64,000 nt of DNA, from assembly GCF_008124765.1 (NCBI RefSeq), contig NZ_VNHS01000011.1, positions 310,001 to 374,000 on the forward strand, given 5' to 3'. The translations under genes and the position numbers were made by a program. This stretch comes from Paenibacillus methanolicus (GTDB lineage: Bacteria; Bacillota; Bacilli; Paenibacillales; Paenibacillaceae). Positions 1-7,644 of the stretch are shown here, piece after piece. The notes beneath the pieces were generated by a model that was given only the letters and a program-made list of their open reading frames with translations, was not told the DNA's origin and did no database searches. How positions within the stretch are numbered: the first letter of the stretch is position 1; the number at the start of each line of letters is the position of its first letter.

Positions 1-1
1 G

Positions 2-2479
2 CTTCTGCTCCGGCGGGAGCTGTCCCGGCATGAAGCGGAAGCGCCGCTGTCCGGCGAGACGCTCGGACGCGCTTCGCAGCCGGGCATCGTCGCGCCATTC
101 CAAGCGTTGGCCTGGAGCGGGACGGCCGTCTTCTTGCTCTCCATGACGATGGCCGCTCCGTTCGATTGGGTAGACGCGGGGATCCCCGTCGCGGCCGTGC
201 TGCTGGTTTGGTATGGCCTGTGGGCCAAACATCGCCGCCGTTCGCGCAAAATCGCCGTGACGGAGGCGCCCGTCGTATCGCGTCCATGGCGCAGCGCGGC
301 CGCCGGGTTCGGCGTTGCGCTCCTGCTCGCGGCCATCGCCGCGCCGCTGGGCTATCTCGCCCGGGAGACCAGCTTATTGCCGGTCACGGTCGACATGGCT
401 AGCGGTCCGGCCGATTTGGGCGGCGGCACCGCGCTCGCCCATGCCCACGGCACGGAAGCGGCCGCGCCGGGCGCCGTCTCGGTCTCCGACTTGACCGGCC
501 CTCGGGACGGCGAACCGGACCAGCGCTTCACGCTGACCGCCGAGAAGAAGACCGTCCAGCTCAGCTCCGGCAAGTCCGTGGAAGCCTGGACGTTCAACGG
601 CCAGATCCCCGGCCCGCAGCTGCGGATGAAACAAGGCGAGCTAATCGAAGTCACGCTCGTGAACAAAGACATCGAAGGCGGCGCCACGATCCATTGGCAC
701 GGCCTCGACGTGCCTAACGCCGAAGACGGCGTCGCCGGCGCTACTCAGAATGCGGTCATGCCGGGCGAGTCGCATACGTATCGTTTTATCGCCGAGCAGA
801 CCGGCACGTATTGGTACCACTCGCACCAGCATTCGCGAGAAGCGGTCGCCAAAGGATTGTTCGGCTCCTTGATCGTCGATCCCGCTTCGAGTGCCGAGGT
901 TAGCGAACGAGGATCTGAAACATTCCCGGATACCGGCGTCGTCACGGACGGATCGGATATCGAGCAAGGCACGGAGCAGAATGCGCCTTCCGATGAAGCA
1001 GCCGCGACAGAACAGCCGGACGGGAACACGGATGGCGGGACGGGAACAACCACCGTTCCGAACGCCGAACCGACGCTCCCTGCGGAAGGGACGGCGCCAA
1101 TCGGCACGCCGGACGCCCCGGCAGACGGGTTCGCCGACCACGGCACCGGCTCCGACGCCGATTTCGACTTGGACGAAGAAGGTCTGCTCGACCTCGCTCG
1201 CCCGAAGACCGAAGACGGCTCGGCCGGGGCGCAGCCAGGCGGCAAGGCACTGCCTAGCGTTCCGAATCCAAGCGATACGGACGATGCCGGCGTCGCGCAG
1301 CCAACCAACCCGCAACCAAGCGCTCCAAAGCAGAAAACGGGGGATACGCAGAATCAACTAGAGGCGGGAACGCCGTCGTTTGATCTGGAGACCGGAGATG
1401 GCGCAACGCTCGCTTCCGCCAACGCGCCTTCGTCCGAAGGCGGTTTTGCTTCGGCCCCATATCAGCCATCGTTCGCAGCGGAAGCGGCGGTTACCGATCC
1501 GGCAGGCGAGGAAACAACTCCGGCGGATAGCCTCCAGGGCAACGCGGACGACGCAAGCAGCAGCAGCGACGCCGCTCTCATGTCGACAACGACGGAGGAA
1601 ATCGAAGACGAGCGGGATTTCACCGTCATGACCCATCTATGGGGAAGCACCTTCGCGATCGGCGCGAACGACGGCATACAGCGGTTCGACGTGCCGCCCG
1701 GGACGCCCGTCCGCCTGCGGCTCATCAACACCGACGATTGGATTCGCCAGTCGTATATGCTGACCGGCACCGCCTTCCGGGTCGACGCGATCGACGGCGG
1801 GAGCGTGAACGAACCAAGCGAGCTGCGCGACGTGAAAGTAACATTGACGACCGGCGCAAGGTACGACCTGACGTTCGACATGCCGGAAGGCCCCGTGTTC
1901 CTAAGCATCGGCGGGCGGAAGGACCTCGGGATCTTCCTCAGTCCGGACGGTCAAGGCGAGCTCCCCGCCATCCCGGCGATGGAGGAGTTCGACCCGCTGC
2001 ATTACGGCCAGCCGGCAACTACGCCCTTCGATGCCGCAAGCGCGTTCGACCGCTCCTTCGACATGATCATCGACAACAAGCTCGGCTTTTACAACGGCGC
2101 CTTCGACCAGCTGTACACGATGAACGGCGAGTCGTTCCCGAACACGCCGATGTACATGGTCCGCGAAGGGGAGCTTGTGAAAATCACGATCGTCAACCGA
2201 TCCTTGGTCGATCATCCGATGCATCTCCACGGCCATCACGCCCTCGTGCTCTCTCGCAACGGCGAAGCGGCGGACGGCAGTCCGTGGTGGACCGACACGC
2301 TCGACGTCCTGCCCGGCGAAACGTACGAGATCGCCTTCCGCGCCGACAACCCCGGCTTGTGGATGGATCATTGCCACAACCTGCTGCATGCCAAAGCCGG
2401 CATGTCGATGCATCTGATGTACGAAGGCGTTCTAGCCCCGTACACGGTCGGAAGCGCGACGCAGAACCACCCGGAATAG
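2..2479 (+). CDS. Membrane-anchored multicopper oxidase, 5'-truncated by the window edge
   Basis: Three-domain copper oxidase. The reading frame is open back to base 2, so the true start lies outside the window; a TTG at 107 is the first candidate inside it. The N-terminus has two hydrophobic segments (residues about 8-30 and 64-85 counted from 107), so the catalytic part is probably outside the membrane. Copper motifs are all present: HWHG (about 196) and HSHQH (about 238) in domain 1, HPMHLHGHH (about 703) and HCHNLLHAKAGM (about 754) in domain 3, the last with the Met expected as type-1 axial ligand. Residues about 257-503 are an acidic Pro/Thr/Ser/Gly-rich stretch with no visible fold, inserted between cupredoxin domains 1 and 2. 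Whether it is a laccase, cuprous oxidase or other type cannot be told. It ends at a strong terminator. Confidence 0.85.
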   Translation, partial: LLLRRELSRHEAEAPLSGETLGRASQPGIVAPFQALAWSGTAVFLLSMTMAAPFDWVDAGIPVAAVLLVWYGLWAKHRRRSRKIAVTEAPVVSRPWRSAAAGFGVALLLAAIAAPLGYLARETSLLPVTVDMASGPADLGGGTALAHAHGTEAAAPGAVSVSDLTGPRDGEPDQRFTLTAEKKTVQLSSGKSVEAWTFNGQIPGPQLRMKQGELIEVTLVNKDIEGGATIHWHGLDVPNAEDGVAGATQNAVMPGESHTYRFIAEQTGTYWYHSHQHSREAVAKGLFGSLIVDPASSAEVSERGSETFPDTGVVTDGSDIEQGTEQNAPSDEAAATEQPDGNTDGGTGTTTVPNAEPTLPAEGTAPIGTPDAPADGFADHGTGSDADFDLDEEGLLDLARPKTEDGSAGAQPGGKALPSVPNPSDTDDAGVAQPTNPQPSAPKQKTGDTQNQLEAGTPSFDLETGDGATLASANAPSSEGGFASAPYQPSFAAEAAVTDPAGEETTPADSLQGNADDASSSSDAALMSTTTEEIEDERDFTVMTHLWGSTFAIGANDGIQRFDVPPGTPVRLRLINTDDWIRQSYMLTGTAFRVDAIDGGSVNEPSELRDVKVTLTTGARYDLTFDMPEGPVFLSIGGRKDLGIFLSPDGQGELPAIPAMEEFDPLHYGQPATTPFDAASAFDRSFDMIIDNKLGFYNGAFDQLYTMNGESFPNTPMYMVREGELVKITIVNRSLVDHPMHLHGHHALVLSRNGEAADGSPWWTDTLDVLPGETYEIAFRADNPGLWMDHCHNLLHAKAGMSMHLMYEGVLAPYTVGSATQNHPE

Positions 2480-2497
2480 AATACAAACGCCTTTAGG

Positions 2498-2532
2498 CGG
2501 GTCGGACGCTAACGAGTCCGACCCGTTTTTTT
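2498..2532 (+). terminator. Intrinsic terminator of the multicopper oxidase
   Basis: Perfect 10-bp stem CGGGTCGGAC/GTCCGACCCG with an 8-nt loop, followed by seven Ts. Confidence 0.9.
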
Positions 2533-2673
2533 GTATTTAAATTCCGCACGCTGCGGAAGCCGGGCAAAAAAGCGCGGAAAGCGGCAACGACGTAAGCTTT
2601 GTCCCCAAAGACAAAAGCGCGCCCCACTCGAAAGCATCCGCCTACCACCGCTCCAACGGATCCGCGCGAAAGC

Positions 2674-2803
2674 GGGAGTCCAGAGGGCAGAGCCCTTTGG
2701 GGCCTCCTCGGCGGAGGAGGTGGGAGGAGGGATTAAAGCAGGAGCCCAGAGGGCAGCGGCCCTTTGAACCCCCCTCGGCGGAGGGGTTGGGGGAGCGATA
2801 ATG
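2674..2803. repeat. Two imperfect tandem copies of a dyad-rich intergenic repeat
   Basis: Two roughly 60-bp units (about 2674-2735 and 2741-2803) share the pattern CCAGAGGGCAG, a GCCCTTT block, then CCTCGGCGGAGG and a G-rich tail. Each carries internal dyads (AGGGC/GCCCT and CCTC/GAGG). The unit looks like the dispersed intergenic repeats common in high-GC Firmicutes. Around it, 2533-2902 contains no convincing gene. Confidence 0.6.
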
Positions 2804-2902
2804 TCATGCGGAGCACGCCGCCCGAATACGCTAGCTTTGACGGCAGTTTTTTGCGTAACGGGAAACGAAGCGGCGAACGCCGCATAAGGGGGACAACGAA
2901 TC

Positions 2903-4189
2903 ATGCAAATCCATGTCGTGCAGCCGGGCCAATCGCTGTTTGGCATCGCGCAAGCGTACGGCACCTCGGTGCAGGAGCTCGCCGAGGCCAACGAAATCAA
3001 TCCCGCCCTGGCGCTGGTCATCGGCCAGGCGCTGGTCATTCCGATCGTCGGCCGGTACTACTTCGTGCAGCCGGGCGATACGCTGACGACGATCGCGGGA
3101 CGCTTCGGCACCGACGCCGCCACGCTCGCGCGCGTCAACAACATCGGCGCGGGCAACCAGCTCGTCGTCGGCCTTCGCCTGTATATCCCGCCGCGGCCCA
3201 AACCGAACGCGGAGGTCAACGCCTACGTCGAACCGCGCGCGACCGGCGTCACGCCCGAGCTCGAGCAGTCCGTCCGCGATACGGCGCCGAACCTGACGTA
3301 TCTAGCTCCGTTCAGCTTTCGCATCAACCGGGACGGCACGCTCGCGCAGCCGGAGCTGAACAACTTCCGCGCCATCGCGGATCAGAACGGCGTCACCTTG
3401 ATGATGGTCGTCACCAATCTGGAGAACGACCAATTCAGCGCGGAGCTGGGCGAAATCATCCTGAACAACGAAGCGCTCCAAAATACGCTGCTGGACAACA
3501 TCATCGCCACCGCGCGGCGGCTCGGGTTCCGCGACATTCATTTCGACATCGAGCATCTGCGCCCGGCCGACCGCGAAGCGTATAACCGGTTCCTGCGCAA
3601 GGCCGCCGACCGTCTGCACGCCCAAGGCTATCTCATCTCGACGGCGCTCGCGCCCAAGACCAGCGCCTCCCAAACCGGCGAATGGTACACGGCCCACGAT
3701 TACAAAGCGCACGGCGAAATCGTCGATTTCGTCATCATCATGACGTACGAGTGGGGCTATAGCGGCGGCCCCGCAATGCCCGTGTCTCCGATCGGGCCGG
3801 TGCGGCGAGTGCTCGAATACGCCCTAACCGAGATGCCCGGCAGCAAAATCATGATGGGCCAAAATCTGTACGGCTACGACTGGACGCTGCCGTTCGTCCA
3901 AGGCGGCCAGTACGCGCGCGCCGTCAGCCCGCAGGAAGCGATCAACATCGCCCGCCGCGAGAACGCCCGGATCGAATACGACTATACCGCGCAGGCGCCG
4001 ACCTTCCGCTATTGGGACGACAACCGCAAAGAGCATATCGTCTGGTTCGAGGATGCCCGTTCCATCCAAGCCAAGTTCGATCTGCTCAAAGAGCTCGGTT
4101 TGCGCGGCATCAGCTATTGGAAACTGGGCCTCAGCTTCCCGCAGAACTGGCTGTTAATCCAGGATAATTTCAACGTCGTGAAACGTTAA
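2903..4189 (+). CDS. sleL: Spore cortex-lytic enzyme SleL/YaaH: two LysM plus glycoside hydrolase 18
   Basis: Cleaves cortical peptidoglycan fragments (N-acetylglucosaminidase) during spore germination. The 428 residues match the family length. Two LysM modules occupy residues about 2-46 and 50-95, each with the VQPGxSLxxIA or VQPGDTLxxIA pattern, followed by a GH18 barrel from about 105. The catalytic strand reads D211-I-H-F-D-I-E217, fitting the DxxDxE signature with Glu as acid. No signal peptide is visible, as is usual for this spore-coat-located family. The start ATG follows an AAGGGGG ribosome site. It stands alone, with noncoding DNA on both sides. Confidence 0.88.
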   Translation: MQIHVVQPGQSLFGIAQAYGTSVQELAEANEINPALALVIGQALVIPIVGRYYFVQPGDTLTTIAGRFGTDAATLARVNNIGAGNQLVVGLRLYIPPRPKPNAEVNAYVEPRATGVTPELEQSVRDTAPNLTYLAPFSFRINRDGTLAQPELNNFRAIADQNGVTLMMVVTNLENDQFSAELGEIILNNEALQNTLLDNIIATARRLGFRDIHFDIEHLRPADREAYNRFLRKAADRLHAQGYLISTALAPKTSASQTGEWYTAHDYKAHGEIVDFVIIMTYEWGYSGGPAMPVSPIGPVRRVLEYALTEMPGSKIMMGQNLYGYDWTLPFVQGGQYARAVSPQEAINIARRENARIEYDYTAQAPTFRYWDDNRKEHIVWFEDARSIQAKFDLLKELGLRGISYWKLGLSFPQNWLLIQDNFNVVKR

Positions 4190-4862
4190 CCCGGTGAAAC
4201 GTATGCGACTCGGGAGGATCGAATATCGGTCTCCCGGGTCTGCGCCGGCGTGCCCGAATTTATAACCCCGCGGTTTTCCCCAATCGCACCTCCGCTTAAG
4301 TTCCATGCGCAGCCTCGAGAATTTCCGCGCTGCAAGCCCAAGACACTTCGACTCGGTACCACGCAATGCCGGCAAAGACCTCGACGCAATAGCGCTCCTC
4401 CGCCGGTGCCCTTACCCGTTATTCGCCCCCTTCGCGCTTCGCAGGCCAAAACCCCTTCCAACCAAGCCTACTCGTAAACGGGCAATGCGTCTCCGTACAC
4501 AGCTAGCCAGTTTCTTTAATTTTTTGTATAAAATGAATCCGCTTTCCATTTGAATTTAGTATGATACAAATAGGCGGTTGTCTTGGGCCGAAACCACTTC
4601 CGGAAGGAGGGAAAATAATTTCCCGCGTCAAAGGCTAATGCCATTAAACGCACCCTTTGATCGCAAAAGCTCGTCCGAATATCCCCGTAGAAATCGCGGT
4701 TCGTAAGGGAACGCCGCGCCGGCGGCATGAAGAACTCCCCTGAACCGGAAGCTGCGAATGCGAACCGATCTATTCGGCAAGGCGGGATTTCGCGCCCTAT
4801 TTTCATGCCACCGTACTCGGGCTTGAACCGCTCGCAAGCCTTCGGGATTGTTCGCCAGTCTG
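4190..4862. other. Noncoding stretch between sleL and the bdbDC promoter
   Basis: No open frame here has a convincing ribosome site or protein-like composition. A hairpin at 4207-4240 (GACTCGGGAG against CTCCCGGGTC, one G-T pair) lies just after sleL but has no T-tract, so it is at best a weak 3' end. An AT-rich patch at about 4515-4580 has no recognised promoter. Confidence 0.5.
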
Positions 4863-4903
4863 TCAATTGACGAAACTCCGTTCAAACACTACAATTTGTA
4901 GTG
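4863..4903 (+). promoter_or_regulatory. bdbDC promoter with a 17-bp palindrome over the -10
   Basis: TTGACG (4867-4872), 17-bp spacer, TACAAT (4890-4895). The -10 lies inside the perfect palindrome CACTACAATTTGTAGTG (4887-4903), and a second small palindrome TCAATTGA (4863-4870) overlaps the -35. This geometry suggests a repressor site. The half-site TACA/TGTA resembles BlaI/CopY-type operators, but the spacer here is 3 nt instead of 2, so the regulator is unassigned. Confidence 0.65.
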
Positions 4904-4983
4904 CGAGCAGATGCGGCATAACCCCGCTTTTGGCGAACGGCCCGTCTTCCCTCACATCATCCTTTATACTGGAGGTTATTCCG

Positions 4984-5718
4984 TTGCAAAAAGCTACAGC
5001 CAAGGCCGAACATAAGGCCAACTATAAGGCGATCCGCCAACAAGAGGCATTGAAGAAGAAAAATCGGATGCGTTGGATCATGGGACTAACCGCCGTCGTA
5101 TTCGTCGGCCTGATCGCGCTTGCCGTCATGTTCAGGCCGAGCAATATCGTCGCTTTCGATTACGAGGCATTGCCGCTGAGCGGCCAAGCCGACGCCCCCG
5201 TCAAGATCGTCGAATTCGGCGATTACAAATGCCCGGTCTGCCAGACGTTCAGCCAGACGATCGTGCCGCAGATCGAGAAAGACTTCGTCGATTCCGGCGA
5301 CGTGGGCCTCTACTTCGCCAACTTCCAATTCATCGGCCCGGATTCCTTTACCGCCGCCTATGCCGCTCAGTCGGTCTACCATCAGAACCCGGACGAGTTC
5401 TGGAAGTACTACGATGCGATCTACAAAAACCAAGGCCCCGAGGCCGAGCAATGGGCAACGGCCGATTTCCTCGTCAAACTGGCGCAGGACAACAAAATCG
5501 ACGTCAATTACGACACGCTCCGCAGCGACATCGAGAACGCCACGTATGCCGACGAGGTCGAAGACCATAACGGACTGGCCCGCTCTTCCAAAGTCACGGG
5601 CACGCCTTCGATCTTCATTAACGGCGAGAAGTTCGACAACGTGATGGATTACGGCGCGATCAAATCCGCGATCGAGAAGGCGCTGAGCGAAGCGAAAGCC
5701 GCGAAGGACGCCGCATGA
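4984..5718 (+). CDS. bdbD: Membrane-anchored DsbA-like thiol-disulfide oxidoreductase BdbD
   Basis: Introduces disulfide bonds into exported proteins and is reoxidised by BdbC. I place the start at TTG 4984 because GGAGGT lies at 4971-4976; an upstream ATG at 4867 falls inside the promoter. The 244-residue product has a basic N-terminus, one membrane segment (about 28-50) and a thioredoxin-fold domain with the redox motif C83-P-V-C86 in a FGDYKCPVCQTF context. The cis-proline loop GTPSIFING is near residue 208. The stop overlaps the bdbC start by 4 nt (ATGA), so translation is probably coupled. Confidence 0.9.
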   Translation: MQKATAKAEHKANYKAIRQQEALKKKNRMRWIMGLTAVVFVGLIALAVMFRPSNIVAFDYEALPLSGQADAPVKIVEFGDYKCPVCQTFSQTIVPQIEKDFVDSGDVGLYFANFQFIGPDSFTAAYAAQSVYHQNPDEFWKYYDAIYKNQGPEAEQWATADFLVKLAQDNKIDVNYDTLRSDIENATYADEVEDHNGLARSSKVTGTPSIFINGEKFDNVMDYGAIKSAIEKALSEAKAAKDAA

Positions 5719-6152
5719 TCAAGTCGTACGCGCTCTATTTTGCCTGGGTCGTGTCGCTTGTCGCCACCGGCGGCAGCCTGTTTCTCAGCGAAGTGATGGA
5801 TTTCATGCCCTGCACGCTGTGCTGGTACCAGCGCATCCTGATGTACCCGCTCGTGATCCTGCTCGGGCGGGCCGCGTACCGCAACGACCGCGGAATCATC
5901 GGCTACGCGCTCCCCTTCAGCATCCTCGGCGCCGGATTCTCGCTCTACCATTACTTGGAGCAGAAAATCCCCGCGCTGGCCAAAGTGCTCCCGTGCACGC
6001 AGGGCATTCCGTGCAATCAGGATTATCTCGACTGGTTCGGCGGCATCGTCACGATCCCGTTCTTGGCGCTCATCGCTTTCATCCTGATTACGATCTTCCT
6101 CATCGCGGGAAGAGGCGCACAACAAGAAACGGCAGAAGAAGAGGAAGCGTAA
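5715..6152 (+). CDS. bdbC: Disulfide bond formation protein BdbC (DsbB family)
   Basis: Integral membrane quinone-linked oxidase that regenerates BdbD. At 145 residues it matches the short Firmicute DsbB length and shows four hydrophobic segments. Both external cysteine pairs are present: C33-T-L-C36 in MPCTLCWYQR, and C94 with C100 in LPCTQGIPCNQ. The start overlaps the bdbD stop. The last 15 residues are acidic and Gln/Glu-rich. A terminator follows directly, so bdbD-bdbC is a two-gene operon. Confidence 0.92.
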   Translation: MIKSYALYFAWVVSLVATGGSLFLSEVMDFMPCTLCWYQRILMYPLVILLGRAAYRNDRGIIGYALPFSILGAGFSLYHYLEQKIPALAKVLPCTQGIPCNQDYLDWFGGIVTIPFLALIAFILITIFLIAGRGAQQETAEEEEA

Positions 6153-6161
6153 GCTTCGGAT

Positions 6162-6222
6162 AGCCCGGTTACCGTTCGTCCCCCGCGCATGCGTGCACGG
6201 GACGGCTGAGCCGGGCTTTTTG
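6162..6222 (+). terminator. Terminator after bdbC
   Basis: AGCCCGG (6162-6168) pairs with CCGGGCT (6211-6217) around a GC-rich loop that can fold further, then TTTTTG. Confidence 0.75.
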
Positions 6223-6280
6223 CGTTCTTCGGGATGCGGCGGTGGCGTTCATGTGCGGCATGGCGACTTTCTCGCACTCC

Positions 6281-6470
6281 TTAACGCTCCTCACGTCGCT
6301 ATCGCCCGCTACCCGATCGCCACCTCGCCCATTAACGCTCCTCAAGTCGCTATCGCCCACCACCCGATCGTTACCTCGCCCATTAACGCTCCTCAAGTCG
6401 CTATTGCCCGTTACCCGATGCCACCTCGCCCATTAACGCTCCTCAAGTCGCTATCGCCCGCTTCCCGGCT
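6281..6470. repeat. 51-bp tandem repeat, about 3.7 copies
   Basis: Units begin at 6281, 6332, 6383 and 6433, each with TTAACGCTCCTCAAGTCGCT or a one-base variant, followed by ATCGCCC and ACCTCGCCCA blocks. Periods are 51, 51 and 50 bp. On the minus strand the first copies would encode a 17-residue repeat around RSVNGRG, but the 50-bp last spacing breaks the frame and there is no ribosome site. The surrounding 6223-6612 has no gene. Confidence 0.85.
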
Positions 6471-6612
6471 TTTGCTGCGTCCCCCGAAACTTCTCCCGCC
6501 CAGACACAGAAAAACCGATCGCCTCCCGGCAATCGGCCCCCTCAACTTCTTAGCGCTCGGTGGTCGCCAACAGCAACCTTGCCGCCGCAGACGCGAACCC
6601 CCGCCATCCCCG

Positions 6613-7626
6613 TCACTCCGGCACGTTCACCGTGAACGGCACGACGAACGTCTCGCCGCCGCGTTGGAATTGGCCCCAAATTTTGTGCACGCCGCTATGC
6701 GGGAACGTCGTCATGAACGTCGCGTCCGGGCCTTTGGCCTTCTCGTCGACCGGATGCACGTGGAGATAGTGTTCGGCGTCCGCGCTCAGGATGACGACGT
6801 GCCCCACGGCGCCGAGATACGGCTGCAGGTCGGTAATGGGTTGTTTCGTCGCCGCATCCTTCATTGCGAAATTCAGTTCCACTTCCATGTCCGCCATCAA
6901 ATGCGGCGCTTCCAGCGCGACTTCCACGCCGTCCACCGTACGCGTCAGCTGCTGGTCCGGCTCGATCTTCGCCGGCGCCGCCGGCGTCCCGTCTACGGTC
7001 AACCAGTCGCTCTTCGTCGTGTCCCCGCCGCCGGATGGAATGTAGTCCGCAATCAGCTTATATTCGCCCGCTTCCGGGAATGCCGTCTTGACCTCGAACT
7101 GCCCCTTGCCTTTGTAGACCGGATGGATGTGGTTGAAGAAGCTCAAGTCCTTGCTCACGACGATAAGGTGCATCTCTTTCTCATGGTTGATGTCGAACTT
7201 CTCGACCGCCTTGCCCGCCGCGTCCGTCACCCGAATCGTCGCGACGGTATCCGCGCCCGGCGCCGGTTTGTCGCTGGAATACGACCAGGTCGCTTCCGTC
7301 TGGACCGCCGAACCCGCGGATTCCTCATGACCGCCGCCCGCGGAGCTGCCATGGCCGCTATGACCGCCTGCCTCCGCCGACGCCGCCTCGTCTGCGCCTT
7401 GCTCGCCGCTTTCGGCCGCCTCCGCTCCGCCGCCCTCCGCGCCGTCATGAGCTTCATGGCCGTTATCCGCCGCGCTCGTCTCTTCCTGCCCGGTGTCATG
7501 ACCGCCATGGCCGCTTTCCGTCGCGGCCGCCGGCTTCGCATCACCCTCTTCCTTCTTCGCGCAGCCCGTCGCGGCACCCAATACGAGCGCCGCAGCAAGC
7601 GCGGTGACCAACCACTTGCGTACCAT
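6613..7626 (-). CDS. His-rich lipoprotein with two YtkA/FixH-like beta domains, copper island member
   Basis: Predicted extracytoplasmic lipoprotein of 337 residues. A signal peptide ends in the lipobox GAATGC, with Cys22 as the lipid anchor. Residues about 38-105 are low-complexity and rich in His, Gly, Glu and Ala, with repeated HGG and GHG patterns typical of metal-buffering segments. Two beta-rich domains follow (about 108-210 and 215-337), containing NHIHPVYKGKG and HYLHVHPVDEKAKG. It starts 18 bp after copA ends, behind a GAGAAGGAGATGG ribosome site, so it is almost certainly cotranscribed with copA. Its exact role (copper chaperone, scavenger or sensor) is inferred only from context and histidine content. 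Confidence 0.78.
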   Translation of the reverse strand: MVRKWLVTALAAALVLGAATGCAKKEEGDAKPAAATESGHGGHDTGQEETSAADNGHEAHDGAEGGGAEAAESGEQGADEAASAEAGGHSGHGSSAGGGHEESAGSAVQTEATWSYSSDKPAPGADTVATIRVTDAAGKAVEKFDINHEKEMHLIVVSKDLSFFNHIHPVYKGKGQFEVKTAFPEAGEYKLIADYIPSGGGDTTKSDWLTVDGTPAAPAKIEPDQQLTRTVDGVEVALEAPHLMADMEVELNFAMKDAATKQPITDLQPYLGAVGHVVILSADAEHYLHVHPVDEKAKGPDATFMTTFPHSGVHKIWGQFQRGGETFVVPFTVNVPE

Positions 7627-7644
7627 GATCCATCTCCTTCTCGA

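Noticed and set aside
641-1357. Long minus-strand frames inside the multicopper oxidase insert
   Set aside because: Shadow frames of the high-GC coding strand: no ribosome site and biased Arg/Pro/Ala composition.
4516-4866. Possible small gene on the minus strand upstream of bdbD
   Set aside because: No ribosome site, and its 5' end overlaps the bdbDC promoter; composition is not protein-like.
6281-6470. A CRISPR array
   Set aside because: Units are 51 bp with no alternating repeat-spacer pattern, and no cas genes are in the window.
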